Source: Candidatus Poseidoniales archaeon
Lineage (GTDB): Archaea > Thermoplasmatota > Poseidoniia > Poseidoniales > Thalassarchaeaceae
Assembly (NCBI GenBank): GCA_003602595.1
Contig: QQRX01000020.1
Coordinates: 12,641 to 51,456, forward strand
Reading direction: 5' to 3'
DNA length: 38,816 nt
A program made the translations under genes and the position numbers. Below, piece by piece: positions 30,038 to 37,825 of the stretch. The first letter of the stretch is position 1. Every line of letters starts with the position of its first letter. The notes beneath the pieces are model-generated. The model had not been told where the DNA came from and searched no databases. It worked only from the letters and a program-made list of their open reading frames with translations.

Positions 30038-30297
30038 GAAAAGGCCAGATAAGCAGAAAAAAGAGATAAAAAGGCATTAAATAAAATTCCTAATAATGTC
30101 ATCTTTGCAACCTGTTTTTTTTGATAACCTAGCGCTGTTAGCCACAAAAAGAATCCAATCAATCCCCCACATGGAAAAGAAATCCATGCAACTTCTAAAT
30201 TTAAAAAATATACCATTAATACCCATATAGATATACCCTGAAATAATCCAATCAAAGAAAGAGGATCTTTCCACCAGGGTACAAGGTATTTTTCCAT
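30034..30297 (-). CDS. Small three-helix membrane protein
   Basis: An 87-residue protein from ATG 30297 (MEKYLVPWWKDP). Hydrophobic stretches lie at about 13-33 (LIGLFQGISIWVLMVYFL), 36-55 (the segment ending in GLIGFFLWLTALGY) and 64-86 (MTLLGILFNAFLSLFSAYLA). The frame continues upstream to 30423, but that part would overlap the divergent ferredoxin gene and lacks the same character. It converges with the fusion gene, overlapping its stop by four bases. No family recognised. It may be an accessory protein of the respiratory locus or unrelated. Confidence 0.55.
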   Translation of the reverse strand: MEKYLVPWWKDPLSLIGLFQGISIWVLMVYFLNLEVAWISFPCGGLIGFFLWLTALGYQKKQVAKMTLLGILFNAFLSLFSAYLAFS

Positions 30298-30378
30298 AGC
30301 TATCCGATTGTTACAAGAGCAATGAAACTGACGATTATAAGCAGTAGCCTTCTCAACCAGTGCAAAGAGGAACGTGAA

Positions 30379-30711
30379 GTGACTGAAAAAAGCGACCTTG
30401 CTGCAAGGAGAAATACTGAGCAAAAAAGGATAAGGATGATGTTGAATGCAATGCGTTCAGAAGAAAGGGCAAAAATAAAAGGAGGTTTGGATACAGTCGC
30501 ATGGGTAAAAGAAGAATTATGCATTGGATGTGATCAGTGCACAATTGTTTGTGATGATGATGCTATTGAAGTATACAAAACCCCAATGAAAAGTCCAATG
30601 ATGGATGTTGATAACAATAAAAAAGCCAGAATATTAAGAGACCCATGTACAGGATGTAAGATATGTGTATTGGCGTGCCCAACAGACGCGATAATTATGA
30701 TAGATAGGTGA
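30379..30711 (+). CDS. 2[4Fe-4S] ferredoxin-like protein
   Basis: A protein of about 110 residues with two 4Fe-4S motifs: CIGCDQCTIVCDD and CTGCKICVLACPTD, separated by ~30 residues. The first motif lacks the usual Pro after its fourth Cys. The N-terminal ~45 residues are charged and helical (RNTEQKRIRMMLNAMRSEER). I favour the GTG at 30379, which has GAGGAACGTG just before it; an ATG at 30322 would add 19 residues that look non-coding (KLTIISSSLLNQC) and lie in the divergent promoter region. It follows the cytochrome b/HdrD-like fusion and precedes a small membrane protein, so it may shuttle electrons to or from that complex. Confidence 0.78.
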   Translation: MTEKSDLAARRNTEQKRIRMMLNAMRSEERAKIKGGLDTVAWVKEELCIGCDQCTIVCDDDAIEVYKTPMKSPMMDVDNNKKARILRDPCTGCKICVLACPTDAIIMIDR

Positions 30712-30715
30712 TATA

Positions 30716-31000
30716 ATGGAAAAAAATAATCCACTAAGATTTGGAGCAGAGTTTGGACCTGAAGGAGTAGAAAATCCCACTGGAGTATCTTTATCTACAT
30801 TCAAGACATTAGTATGGGTTTCTAATGTAGGGGGTTTGATATTATTTGCAATAGGTTTAGAAATAATGGTGGTACAACAATCATTCGGAATAGGTCTGGC
30901 ATTATTAATAGCAGGAGTTATAATAGCATTATTTCCATCAAACTATGAAATAAGAGGGATGGAAGAAGATAATGACCTCAAAAATTATGGAGAAGAATGA
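30716..31000 (+). CDS. Small two-helix membrane protein
   Basis: A 94-residue protein, with ATG five bases after the ferredoxin stop, so co-transcribed. The first ~28 residues are hydrophilic (FGAEFGPEGVENPTG). Two hydrophobic helices lie at about 31-52 (LVWVSNVGGLILFAIGL) and 57-78 (IGLALLIAGVIIALF), and an acidic tail closes the protein. No family recognised. Position suggests a membrane anchor or accessory subunit for the neighbouring ferredoxin or the respiratory complex. Confidence 0.65.
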   Translation: MEKNNPLRFGAEFGPEGVENPTGVSLSTFKTLVWVSNVGGLILFAIGLEIMVVQQSFGIGLALLIAGVIIALFPSNYEIRGMEEDNDLKNYGEE

Positions 31001-31004
31001 TGAT

Positions 31005-31517
31005 ATGTCAGAAATTTTAAATTATGGCATTAGGAAAATAGATACTCCACTAGGAAATATATATGCGATTTCCTCTGAAAAGGGAATTATCAAGATAACT
31101 TCAAAGAACCAAAATGAGAATGACTCAATCGGAAAGTTGCATCTTGATAAAACTGAAAAATGGTTTGATTCGTATTTTAAGGGTGAAGAGAATGAAAGAC
31201 CTCCTCTAGATTTTCAAGAAATGACAGAATTTAGAAAAGGGGTTCTAAATAAATTGACAAAGGAAATTGGATTTGGAAAAATAATTTCTTATGGAGAATT
31301 AGCAATTTTATTGAAAAATGTAAGAGCTGCAAGGGCCATAGGAACAGCTTTAGCAAGGAATCCATGGCAGATTATCATCCCTTGCCATAGAGTTGTTAAT
31401 AGCGATAAGAACATAGGCAATTACAGTGGCATAAAGGGAAATATGGGTAAAAAATTCCTTCTAAAGCATGAAGGTTGGAATATCTCTGAAAATAAGATAC
31501 TAATTAATATCCCATGA
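31005..31517 (+). CDS. ogt: Methylated-DNA--protein-cysteine methyltransferase (Ogt/MGMT)
   Basis: A suicide DNA-repair enzyme that removes alkyl groups from O6-alkylguanine. From ATG 31005 it has 170 residues. The C-terminal catalytic domain is complete: GKIISYGELA (near 90), the helix-turn-helix with AARAIGTALARNPW, the active-site IIPCHRVV (Cys near 127) and the closing GNYSGIKGNMGKKFLLKHEG. The N-terminal part (YGIRKIDTPLGNIYAI) is the shorter RNase H-like domain. I choose 31005 because GGAGAAG lies ten bases upstream; two in-frame ATGs, at 30972 and 30987, overlap the previous gene. The 3' end overlaps the convergent asparagine synthetase gene by 18 bases. Confidence 0.94.
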   Translation: MSEILNYGIRKIDTPLGNIYAISSEKGIIKITSKNQNENDSIGKLHLDKTEKWFDSYFKGEENERPPLDFQEMTEFRKGVLNKLTKEIGFGKIISYGELAILLKNVRAARAIGTALARNPWQIIIPCHRVVNSDKNIGNYSGIKGNMGKKFLLKHEGWNISENKILINIP

Positions 31518-33365
31518 ATCAACGTCTTCCAATAAATCCATCAAGTTAGTTTTGTTGAAATTGGCATCTCTATCGGTTATGTGTAATGAATGAAATAATC
31601 TTATTCCTACTGCCATATCAGGTTGTTTTCTTAGGATATCGGATAAAATTCCATATTCTTTACTCCATTCTATGGCATGAGGAGTTAACTCTTCCATGAA
31701 TGATGACAATAAACTAGGAGTAGTAGCAGTCCCTGCAGGCATCTTAGGTCTATCTGTAACTATTTTGGGTAATTTTGTTAATTTGGCTGCTTTACGTAGA
31801 GCCATCTTTTCTTCTTTATTGGAGACTTTCCAGTTTAGTGGCACTTTATATGACTCTTTACGATGTTTATAATTCAGAAATGGGACTCTAGCTTCTAAAC
31901 CGAAAGCCATGCTATGACGATCAGCTAATCTTAATTGAAAGTTTGATAATTGACCCCTATCCATTTCGAATTGAAGAGCGGAAAGTAAATTTGAAAAATT
32001 ATTCTCGTAGAAAATATTTTTGTTCCTCCATGGACATCCTAGTCCGGTAGGAATATCTAAATCTAGGGAAGTATTAGTATTATCTAACCTAGATTTGATT
32101 AAGTCATAGTGTGAATTTAAGTGCTTATATCTTTCATAACCCGCATGCAATTCATCGGCACCTTGGCCGCATAACCCAACAGAAACGTGCTTTGACATTT
32201 CTTGGAATAATGGCTGCCAAAAAAGAACTGAAATATCCAAATCTTCCCCATGCCAAGAAAAATTTGGTAATTTTTTATAGAAAACATCATTTTCTATAAT
32301 CTTAGAATTAAATTTTAAATCAAGATGATTAGCGACTGATTCTGAAAAAATATAATCAGGATTGTCTTCACTGCCTGCCACAGTCCAGCATTCTGGGACA
32401 TTGCTATTTGTGGCAATCGCAGAATCATGGGATAAAGCAGCAATCATACTTGAGTCAAGGCCTCCAGAAAGTACAACTCCTATTGGGACATCAGACATGA
32501 AGCGATCCTGAACTCCATATCGTAGACTACTGAGCAGTTTTTTAGAACCCGAAATAGGATCCCAATTTTTATCTGGAGATATTTTTTCTGAAGAAAATTT
32601 GCTAATACCTGTCAATACTGCTTTACCATCTGAATCTAATGACCATGTTTCAATTGTGCCAGGTTCTACTTGAGTAACTCCTTCGAATAGAGTCGTATTA
32701 TCGATTGGGTATTCATAAGCAAGACGTGCATAAATAGCATTTATATCAGGTCTTCGAGAAAAATCAGGGTGTCGATAAAAGGCCTTTATTTCTGAAGCAA
32801 AAAGTAATGTCCCATCATCCAAAATAGTTCTAAAAAGTGGCTTTATACCCATTGCATCACGACTTAAAATTAATTCCTGTTTTCTAGAATCCCATAATGC
32901 GAATCCCCACATTCCATCAAGCTCTTCTATCCATGAATTATGAGATGTTGCAGGATTATTGATTTCTAAATAATTATCCGTTACACGTATGTAGCCGTTA
33001 AATTTACTTTCAGGTGGTTTAGAAAACTCAGGTTTAATTTGTGATGAATTCTTGTTCAACGCTAATATGACTTCTCCATCCCCACTTGTTCTCCAGGGGT
33101 AATTACGTATCTCGGACTTTAGTGATTTATAATTATATATTTGGCCATTTTGAATAAGTACTGAACCATGATCAGAACCTAAAGGTTGTTTTGAATTTTG
33201 TAAATCTACTATTGAAAGTCTTGCATGCCCAAGTGTAATTGAACCATTGGATATAATGTCGGAGAATATTTCCATTCCATTAGGTCCACGATGTGATAAT
33301 GCCGAAAGCATGGAGCTTGCAACTGAAGTATCCGAATTGCCTAACAATCCAATAATGCCACACAT
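31500..33365 (-). CDS. asnB: Asparagine synthetase, glutamine-hydrolysing (AsnB type)
   Basis: An enzyme making Asn from Asp using ATP and glutamine, or a related amidotransferase. From ATG 33365 it starts MCGIIGLLG, so that Cys2 becomes the N-terminal nucleophile of the glutaminase domain after Met removal; an upstream in-frame start at 33383 would bury it and falls inside the TATA box. Residues 2-~220 are the glutaminase (SHRGPNG, HARLSIVDL, DGMWGFALWD). The synthetase domain follows, with the PP-loop VLSGGLDSS near 305 and GQGADELHAGYERY near 405. At 621 residues it is long. About 40 residues (around KPEFSKPPESKFNGYIRV, near 100-135) are inserted in the glutaminase domain between GDGEVIL and ELDGMWG. 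Confidence 0.9.
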   Translation of the reverse strand: MCGIIGLLGNSDTSVASSMLSALSHRGPNGMEIFSDIISNGSITLGHARLSIVDLQNSKQPLGSDHGSVLIQNGQIYNYKSLKSEIRNYPWRTSGDGEVILALNKNSSQIKPEFSKPPESKFNGYIRVTDNYLEINNPATSHNSWIEELDGMWGFALWDSRKQELILSRDAMGIKPLFRTILDDGTLLFASEIKAFYRHPDFSRRPDINAIYARLAYEYPIDNTTLFEGVTQVEPGTIETWSLDSDGKAVLTGISKFSSEKISPDKNWDPISGSKKLLSSLRYGVQDRFMSDVPIGVVLSGGLDSSMIAALSHDSAIATNSNVPECWTVAGSEDNPDYIFSESVANHLDLKFNSKIIENDVFYKKLPNFSWHGEDLDISVLFWQPLFQEMSKHVSVGLCGQGADELHAGYERYKHLNSHYDLIKSRLDNTNTSLDLDIPTGLGCPWRNKNIFYENNFSNLLSALQFEMDRGQLSNFQLRLADRHSMAFGLEARVPFLNYKHRKESYKVPLNWKVSNKEEKMALRKAAKLTKLPKIVTDRPKMPAGTATTPSLLSSFMEELTPHAIEWSKEYGILSDILRKQPDMAVGIRLFHSLHITDRDANFNKTNLMDLLEDVDSWDIN

Positions 33366-33381
33366 AATGCTACCAATATTC

Positions 33382-33395
33382 AAAAATAAATAAAC
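33382..33395 (-). promoter_or_regulatory. TATA-like promoter element for asnB
   Basis: Minus-strand GTTTATTTATTTTT is centred about 23-24 bases before ATG 33365, so the message should begin at or within a base or two of the ATG. This supports a leaderless transcript and the MCG start. Confidence 0.5.
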
Positions 33396-33429
33396 ATATG
33401 CTTATCAAAATACAACTGATAAATAAGAA

Positions 33430-33534
33430 TTAGAAAAATCTTATGAAAATAACCATGGAGACGAATGAGGCTAGACCCCATATTAGTAAATATACATTTT
33501 GCGATAATTCAGATTCACTATCTTCAGTAGCCAT
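33430..33534 (-). CDS. 34-residue single-helix membrane peptide
   Basis: A very short frame read directly from the gap between asnB and the dolichol-kinase-like gene. It begins MATEDSESELSQN (acidic, hydrophilic), continues as one hydrophobic helix (VYLLIWGLASFVSMVIF), and ends IRFF before TAA. Charge and hydrophobicity follow the pattern of small membrane peptides that act as subunits or regulators of larger complexes. There is no strong ribosome site; an AT-rich stretch lies farther upstream. No family known. Confidence rests on composition alone. Confidence 0.4.
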   Translation of the reverse strand: MATEDSESELSQNVYLLIWGLASFVSMVIFIRFF

Positions 33535-33586
33535 GGTCAACATTTAATCGGAGGTTAATTGCAATGTAAAGATGACGGGTAAATAT

Positions 33587-34234
33587 CTACACAAAAGGCA
33601 ATAATATCATTAATGCAGCCAGAGGGAATAAAATCATTGTAGCATTATCGTCAATATATTTCACTTGGGGGATTTCTCCAAGTACAGTCAAAGGCGCCAA
33701 AATAATAGATACCATGAGAGGCGTTTCTATCCATAAGCTGCATCCTAACCAAATTGAATATGAGCAAAATAATCCGACTATTATGGCCATTTTTATATCT
33801 TTTTTCTGTCTTTTAATCTCTCCCATTAAAGGATCTACAAATGTGAGGCCAAAAATAAGAGGAATTCCATACATACCAGATTTTAATCCATCATATTTTT
33901 GCTCTGGAACAATCAAAAATACTAGGGAAACAGAAAGAGCTCCCCATGCTAACGCCGAAATTTGATTTGTTTCGTATTCTCTTTGGCCAATAATCACCAA
34001 TCCTGATTTTAATCTGATTGCTTCTATCAGTAAAATAGTTATACAAACCAAACTAACAAATTGCTGTGGATTGAGATTAAAAAATGATGCTATTTCGACT
34101 CCATTTTGATAATAAAGGAGAGGAATAATAAACATAGAAATATGAGTAAATCTACGAAATGCATGACCGCTAAATCCTCCTACGGAGTGAGAAACGTGAT
34201 CTATAGTTAGATTATTAACTGATTTTTCATCCAT
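33587..34234 (-). CDS. Dolichol kinase/CDP-lipid synthase-like membrane protein
   Basis: A protein of about 215 residues with seven or so hydrophobic helices. Features of the CTP-dependent polyprenol/dolichol kinase (SEC59) and phosphatidate cytidylyltransferase group are visible: a His/Arg-rich entry (HAFRRFTHIS near 22), an EAIRLKSG loop after the third helix, and near the end the YIDDNATMILFPLAAL block, comparable to the 'DDN.T.PL' motif of those enzymes. Expected job: phosphorylating or recycling polyprenol or another isoprenoid alcohol in the membrane. The start at ATG 34234 is one base after the meaB stop and gives MDEKSVNN; longer starts overlap meaB. Substrate not determined by sequence. 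Confidence 0.62.
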   Translation of the reverse strand: MDEKSVNNLTIDHVSHSVGGFSGHAFRRFTHISMFIIPLLYYQNGVEIASFFNLNPQQFVSLVCITILLIEAIRLKSGLVIIGQREYETNQISALAWGALSVSLVFLIVPEQKYDGLKSGMYGIPLIFGLTFVDPLMGEIKRQKKDIKMAIIVGLFCSYSIWLGCSLWIETPLMVSIILAPLTVLGEIPQVKYIDDNATMILFPLAALMILLPFV

Positions 34235-34235
34235 C

Positions 34236-35105
34236 CTAATTCTCCATATGTGCCTTGTCAATAATATCCACTGCATCGTAGAGTGTTATACTTCCGGTAG
34301 ATAAAGCGACAAGAAGTTCATTTAATCCATCATAATTCAAAAGACGGGAGTCCCACAAAGAAAGTAGTCTTTCTTTCTGTCTAAGAATTTCTCTTTCTGA
34401 CGATTTTGGGCATTCGTCAATAGTAGAAAGTAAATCATCGATACCATCTCCATTTAATGCTGAAACGAGATGGGTAATGGTGGAGTTATTATCATTTAGA
34501 GATAATGAAGAATTTAATGAATTATAAGCTAACTTTGAATTGGGTATATCTGATTTGTTAACCGTAACTATATCAGCTAATTCTAAAATACCTGCCTTTT
34601 CGGCTTGTATAATATCTCCCCTGTCTGGTCCTTCGACTAATAGTATACGGTCTGCAAAGGCAACTATTCTAGTTTGAGATTGGCCAGATCCTACAGTTTC
34701 AATGATTATTTTTGACCACCCAGAAGCTGATAAAACATTTATCATATGTCCTATGAACAATGATAGCCCTCCAGGGTGGTTACGAGATGCAATAGATCTT
34801 ATAAAAATTGATTCAGATTTTTCAGAACCCTGCATTCTGATTCTATCTGCTAAAAGTGCCCCTCCTGATTTTGGAGAAGATGGATCAACTGCTAAAACTG
34901 CTATTTTTTCTCCTTTCTTAATCCATCTAGATATTAAAGCACCTATTAGCGTAGATTTTCCAGCGCCTGGAGGCCCGGTAACTCCAAGCGTCCAAGGTTT
35001 TTGTACGGAGATATCAGGTTCAAATCCAGATTCTATTTTTGTAAGAATTTTGCCTAAGCTTCTCCTATCTCCATTTATAGCTAAATTTAGCAATTTGGAC
35101 TCCAT
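34236..35105 (-). CDS. meaB: Methylmalonyl-CoA mutase-associated GTPase MeaB (ArgK)
   Basis: A G3E-family GTPase that guards and loads the B12 cofactor of methylmalonyl-CoA mutase. Walker A GPPGAGKST (near 46) is followed by LAVDPSSPKSGGALLADRIRM near 72-92, switch segment IIETVGSGQS near 135, and VNKSD near 185 as the guanine-specificity motif. About 289 residues from ATG 35105 (MESKLLNLAINGDRRS), the usual family beginning; ATG 35123 would add six residues and overlap the previous gene by 16 bases. The B12-binding mutase subunit lies directly upstream (stop 35108), an arrangement widely seen. Leftward, divergent from the carboxylase genes. Confidence 0.94.
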   Translation of the reverse strand: MESKLLNLAINGDRRSLGKILTKIESGFEPDISVQKPWTLGVTGPPGAGKSTLIGALISRWIKKGEKIAVLAVDPSSPKSGGALLADRIRMQGSEKSESIFIRSIASRNHPGGLSLFIGHMINVLSASGWSKIIIETVGSGQSQTRIVAFADRILLVEGPDRGDIIQAEKAGILELADIVTVNKSDIPNSKLAYNSLNSSLSLNDNNSTITHLVSALNGDGIDDLLSTIDECPKSSEREILRQKERLLSLWDSRLLNYDGLNELLVALSTGSITLYDAVDIIDKAHMEN

Positions 35106-35107
35106 AC

Positions 35108-35545
35108 TCAATTCCAATGCCACCCAATTTCTTCTCCAACTCCTGTTGGCTCTCCTCTTTCTTTTCTTTGAGAAACATCGATTAAGAAATTTATTATTTT
35201 TTCCGAGTGAGTACCTGGTCCAAAAATAGCCCTAACTCCTGAATCATATAATTTTGGATGATCTTTTTCAGGAATAATTCCACCTGCAAAAACAATAATG
35301 TCAGATAAACCAGAAATTTTCATTTCCTCACAAATTTTTGGTATTAATACTTCATGAGCCCCTGAAAGAGAAGAAAGACCTAATGCCTCAGCATCTTCGT
35401 CAATCAATATATTGATGATTTCTTCAGGAGTTTTTCTTATGCCTGTATATATTACTTCATGACCTCCATCTCTAAGAACTCTGGTAATTACTTTTGCACC
35501 TCTATCATGACCATCTAGTCCTGGTTTGGCTATGACTATACGCAT
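35108..35545 (-). CDS. Methylmalonyl-CoA mutase, small (B12-binding) subunit
   Basis: A 145-residue cobalamin-binding domain. The motif DGHDRG (residues ~11-16) supplies the His that coordinates cobalt; SLSGAHEVLIP near 60-70 and FAGGIIPEKD near 88-95 complete the D-x-H-x-x-G...SxL...GG signature. It pairs with a separate catalytic large subunit to convert methylmalonyl-CoA to succinyl-CoA; the large subunit gene is not in the window. Directly followed by meaB in the same direction. Its promoter probably lies in the 113-bp gap shared with the divergent carboxyltransferase gene. Confidence 0.94.
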   Translation of the reverse strand: MRIVIAKPGLDGHDRGAKVITRVLRDGGHEVIYTGIRKTPEEIINILIDEDAEALGLSSLSGAHEVLIPKICEEMKISGLSDIIVFAGGIIPEKDHPKLYDSGVRAIFGPGTHSEKIINFLIDVSQRKERGEPTGVGEEIGWHWN

Positions 35546-35593
35546 ATCTATCTGTGATGGCGAGGTCGTATCCTATTTTGAAACAACCGCAAG

Positions 35594-35606
35594 AGGATAT
35601 ATTTTG
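35594..35606 (+). promoter_or_regulatory. TATA-like promoter element for the carboxylase operon
   Basis: GGATATATTTTG is centred about 58 bases before ATG 35659. Normal spacing gives a start near 35626 and a leader of about 30 bases. The rest of the 113-bp gap (35546-35658) should hold the promoter for the divergent mutase genes; no clear operator palindrome was seen. Confidence 0.42.
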
Positions 35607-35658
35607 ACAAACTTAGTCGGAATGCTCAAGGGCGTCCTTACTCAATGAAGGTTCAGAG

Positions 35659-37212
35659 ATGTCCGGAGTAGATGAGCGAACTGAAGAGCTTCGGCGAAGA
35701 AAGGCCCGCTCAGAAGCAGGAGGAGGTCATGAAAGAATTTCAGCACAGCATGCTAAAGGTAAGATGACTGCAAGAGAAAGAATTCTACATTTGTTGGATC
35801 ATGAAAGTTTTATGGAAATAGACTCACTAGTTGAGCATAGATGTCAAGACTTCAATATGGAAAGAAATATTATTCCTGGAGATGGAGTAATTTGCGGACA
35901 TGGTACAATTAATGGCAAATTAGTCTACTGCTTCGCTCAAGATTTTACAGTTTATGGAGGATCTCTAGGCGAGATGCATGGGCTAAAAATATGTAAAATA
36001 TTAGACATGGCAATAAAAACAGGAGCTCCGGTAATTGGTTTAAATGATAGTGGAGGAGCGAGAATACAAGAAGGAGTTGCCAGTTTAGGATCTTATGCAG
36101 AAATATTTTTCAGAAATGTTCGTGCAAGTGGAGTAATACCTCAAATCTCAGTCATAATGGGCCCTTGTGCAGGAGGGGCAGTTTATTCTCCTGCAATAAC
36201 TGATTTTGTCATAATGGTAGATAAAACCTCTCATATGTTCATCACAGGGCCCGAAGTGATAAAAACTGTAACAAATGAAGAAGTAACCTTTGAAGACTTA
36301 GGAGGAGCAAGTACTCATGCATCTAGATCGGGAGTTACACATTTTACTGCAGTAAATGATCAAGAAGCCTTAGAACTAGTACAAGAATTGATAGGTTATT
36401 TGCCCAGTAATAACTTAGAAAAAGCACCTACAAGGAATAGTCAAGATCCTCATGATAGATTGTGTAATATTTTAGACTCAATAATACCTAATGACTCCAG
36501 CTTACCCTATGATATCAATGAAGTAATTGAAGAAGTATTAGATGACGGGGCATTTTTAGAAGTTCAATCCGATTATGCACCCAATATAGTAATTGGTTAT
36601 GGTAGACTAGGTGGACATACCGTAGGAGTGATTGGTAATCAGCCTAAATTTCTTGCAGGTTGTTTAGATATTGATGCTTCAACCAAAGCAGCTAGATTTG
36701 TCAGATTCTGTGACTCTTTCAATATACCATTAATTACATTTGTAGATGTTCCAGGTTTTTTACCAGGCGCAAGCCAGGAATGGGGCGGAATAATACGTCA
36801 TGGTGCTAAATTACTTTATTCGTATGCAGAAGCAACAGTACCAAAACTTACTGTAATAACTAGAAAGGCATATGGAGGAGCATACGACGTTATGTCTTCA
36901 AAACATATTAGAGGCGATTACAATATTGCTTGGCCAACTGCTCAACTTGCAGTCATGGGTGCCAGTGGAGCGGTACAAATAATCCATCGTAAAAGAATAT
37001 CTAATTCGGGAAATCCTGAACAAGAAAGAGAAAGATTAGTTGAAGACTATAATGAAACCTTCGCTAATCCTTACCGCGCTGCATCACTAGGATATTTAGA
37101 TGATGTTATTCAGCCAAGAGAAACAAGAATGATGTTGATTAAAGCATTAGGTGCTTTATTGGAAAAAGAAGAAGTAAGGCCTTCTAAAAAACATGGGAAT
37201 ATACCACTATGA
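35659..37212 (+). CDS. pccB: Acyl-CoA (propionyl-CoA) carboxylase carboxyltransferase subunit
   Basis: The beta subunit that moves the carboxyl group from biotin to propionyl- or acetyl-CoA. At 517 residues it matches the family. Two crotonase-like halves are visible: [28 protein letters not shown] near 88-115, then [17 protein letters not shown] and [17 protein letters not shown] in the N-half; [27 protein letters not shown] and the oxyanion-hole segment [13 protein letters not shown] in the C-half. The Gly-Ala pairs that stabilise the enolate are intact. Operon: followed by a 63-residue protein, the biotin carrier and a small Cys/His protein. The biotin carboxylase is absent here. Pairing with the mutase genes favours propionyl-CoA as substrate. 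Confidence 0.95.
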   Translation: MSGVDERTEELRRRKARSEAGGGHERISAQHAKGKMTARERILHLLDHESFMEIDSLVEHRCQDFNMERNIIPGDGVICGHGTINGKLVYCFAQDFTVYGGSLGEMHGLKICKILDMAIKTGAPVIGLNDSGGARIQEGVASLGSYAEIFFRNVRASGVIPQISVIMGPCAGGAVYSPAITDFVIMVDKTSHMFITGPEVIKTVTNEEVTFEDLGGASTHASRSGVTHFTAVNDQEALELVQELIGYLPSNNLEKAPTRNSQDPHDRLCNILDSIIPNDSSLPYDINEVIEEVLDDGAFLEVQSDYAPNIVIGYGRLGGHTVGVIGNQPKFLAGCLDIDASTKAARFVRFCDSFNIPLITFVDVPGFLPGASQEWGGIIRHGAKLLYSYAEATVPKLTVITRKAYGGAYDVMSSKHIRGDYNIAWPTAQLAVMGASGAVQIIHRKRISNSGNPEQERERLVEDYNETFANPYRAASLGYLDDVIQPRETRMMLIKALGALLEKEEVRPSKKHGNIPL

Positions 37213-37221
37213 GGTTATTAA

Positions 37222-37413
37222 ATGAGTGATTTAGAAGATAAATTGTTAGCTGCAGCCATATCTGCAGTATTATTTTTTGAGCCTAAAGAATCGATAATTA
37301 AAATTTCTTCAGGGAGAAAAAAAGGTAGTTTATGGTTTCAAGAACATACTAGGGCAATTATGGGTGAGACAAGTTTATCAAATGAGAGAAGTAAAAGAAG
37401 TGTGTTAAGGTGA
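37222..37413 (+). CDS. 63-residue accessory protein of the carboxylase operon
   Basis: A tiny protein between the carboxyltransferase and the biotin carrier. Its start (MSDLEDKLLAAAISAVLFFEP) resembles the helix of small OadG-like or 'epsilon'-type subunits found at this position in many bacterial and archaeal carboxylase operons (typically a DE..AAIAAA..A pattern). It continues with a strand (SIIKISSGRKKG) and SLWFQEHTRAIM, then a basic end. Ribosome site GAGGT precedes the ATG; ten bases after pccB. It may stabilise the carboxylase complex or attach it elsewhere; the homology is suggestive, not certain. Confidence 0.62.
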   Translation: MSDLEDKLLAAAISAVLFFEPKESIIKISSGRKKGSLWFQEHTRAIMGETSLSNERSKRSVLR

Positions 37414-37419
37414 TGTAAT

Positions 37420-37818
37420 ATGACTGAGAAGAGAAAAGTCATTGTAGATGACGAAGAATTCGAAGTAGAATTAGAAAAGAAAGGTACTTCTTGGCAGGTA
37501 AGAATTAAGGATAAAGAATTCCTAATAAAGGTAGAAGGAGAAAGAAATAAAATTTCTAAAGAAAATAAGAGAAAGAAGAAAGTCAGAGTTGGGAATGGGA
37601 CGGTATCATCAAGCATACCTGGGAAAATAATCTCACTGAATGTTGGCGTTGGTGATGAAGTAAAAGAAGGAGAAGTATTAGCAATTTTGGAAGCAATGAA
37701 AATGCAGAATGAAATAGTTGCACCAATAAAAGGTATAATTAAAAAAATTAATTGCGCCAGCGGAGATAGTATTATTGCAAATACTCCATTAATAATCATA
37801 GAAGATAAAAATAGGTGA
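37420..37818 (+). CDS. Biotin carboxyl carrier protein
   Basis: A 132-residue protein. The N-terminal part is a small beta domain (RKVIVDDEEFEVELEKKG, then DKEFLIKVEGE), followed by a basic Lys/Arg linker (ENKRKKKVRV) and a C-terminal biotinyl domain of about 70 residues. The biotin-attachment motif is EAMKM at about residues 91-95, making Lys94 the modified residue. PGKIISLNVGVGDEV and ANTPLIII are the flanking strands. It starts six bases after the 63-residue gene with AAGGTGATG as ribosome site. It carries carboxybiotin to the carboxyltransferase in the same operon; charged by the BirA domain encoded at 20086. Confidence 0.94.
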   Translation: MTEKRKVIVDDEEFEVELEKKGTSWQVRIKDKEFLIKVEGERNKISKENKRKKKVRVGNGTVSSSIPGKIISLNVGVGDEVKEGEVLAILEAMKMQNEIVAPIKGIIKKINCASGDSIIANTPLIIIEDKNR

Positions 37819-37825
37819 GAATGCA

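Noticed and set aside
33366-33383. Upstream in-frame start for asparagine synthetase
   Set aside because: It would bury the catalytic Cys behind six residues and falls inside the TATA-like box.
37420-37818. Lipoyl carrier or glycine-cleavage H-like protein
   Set aside because: The EAMKM motif and operon with a carboxyltransferase point to biotin, not lipoate.
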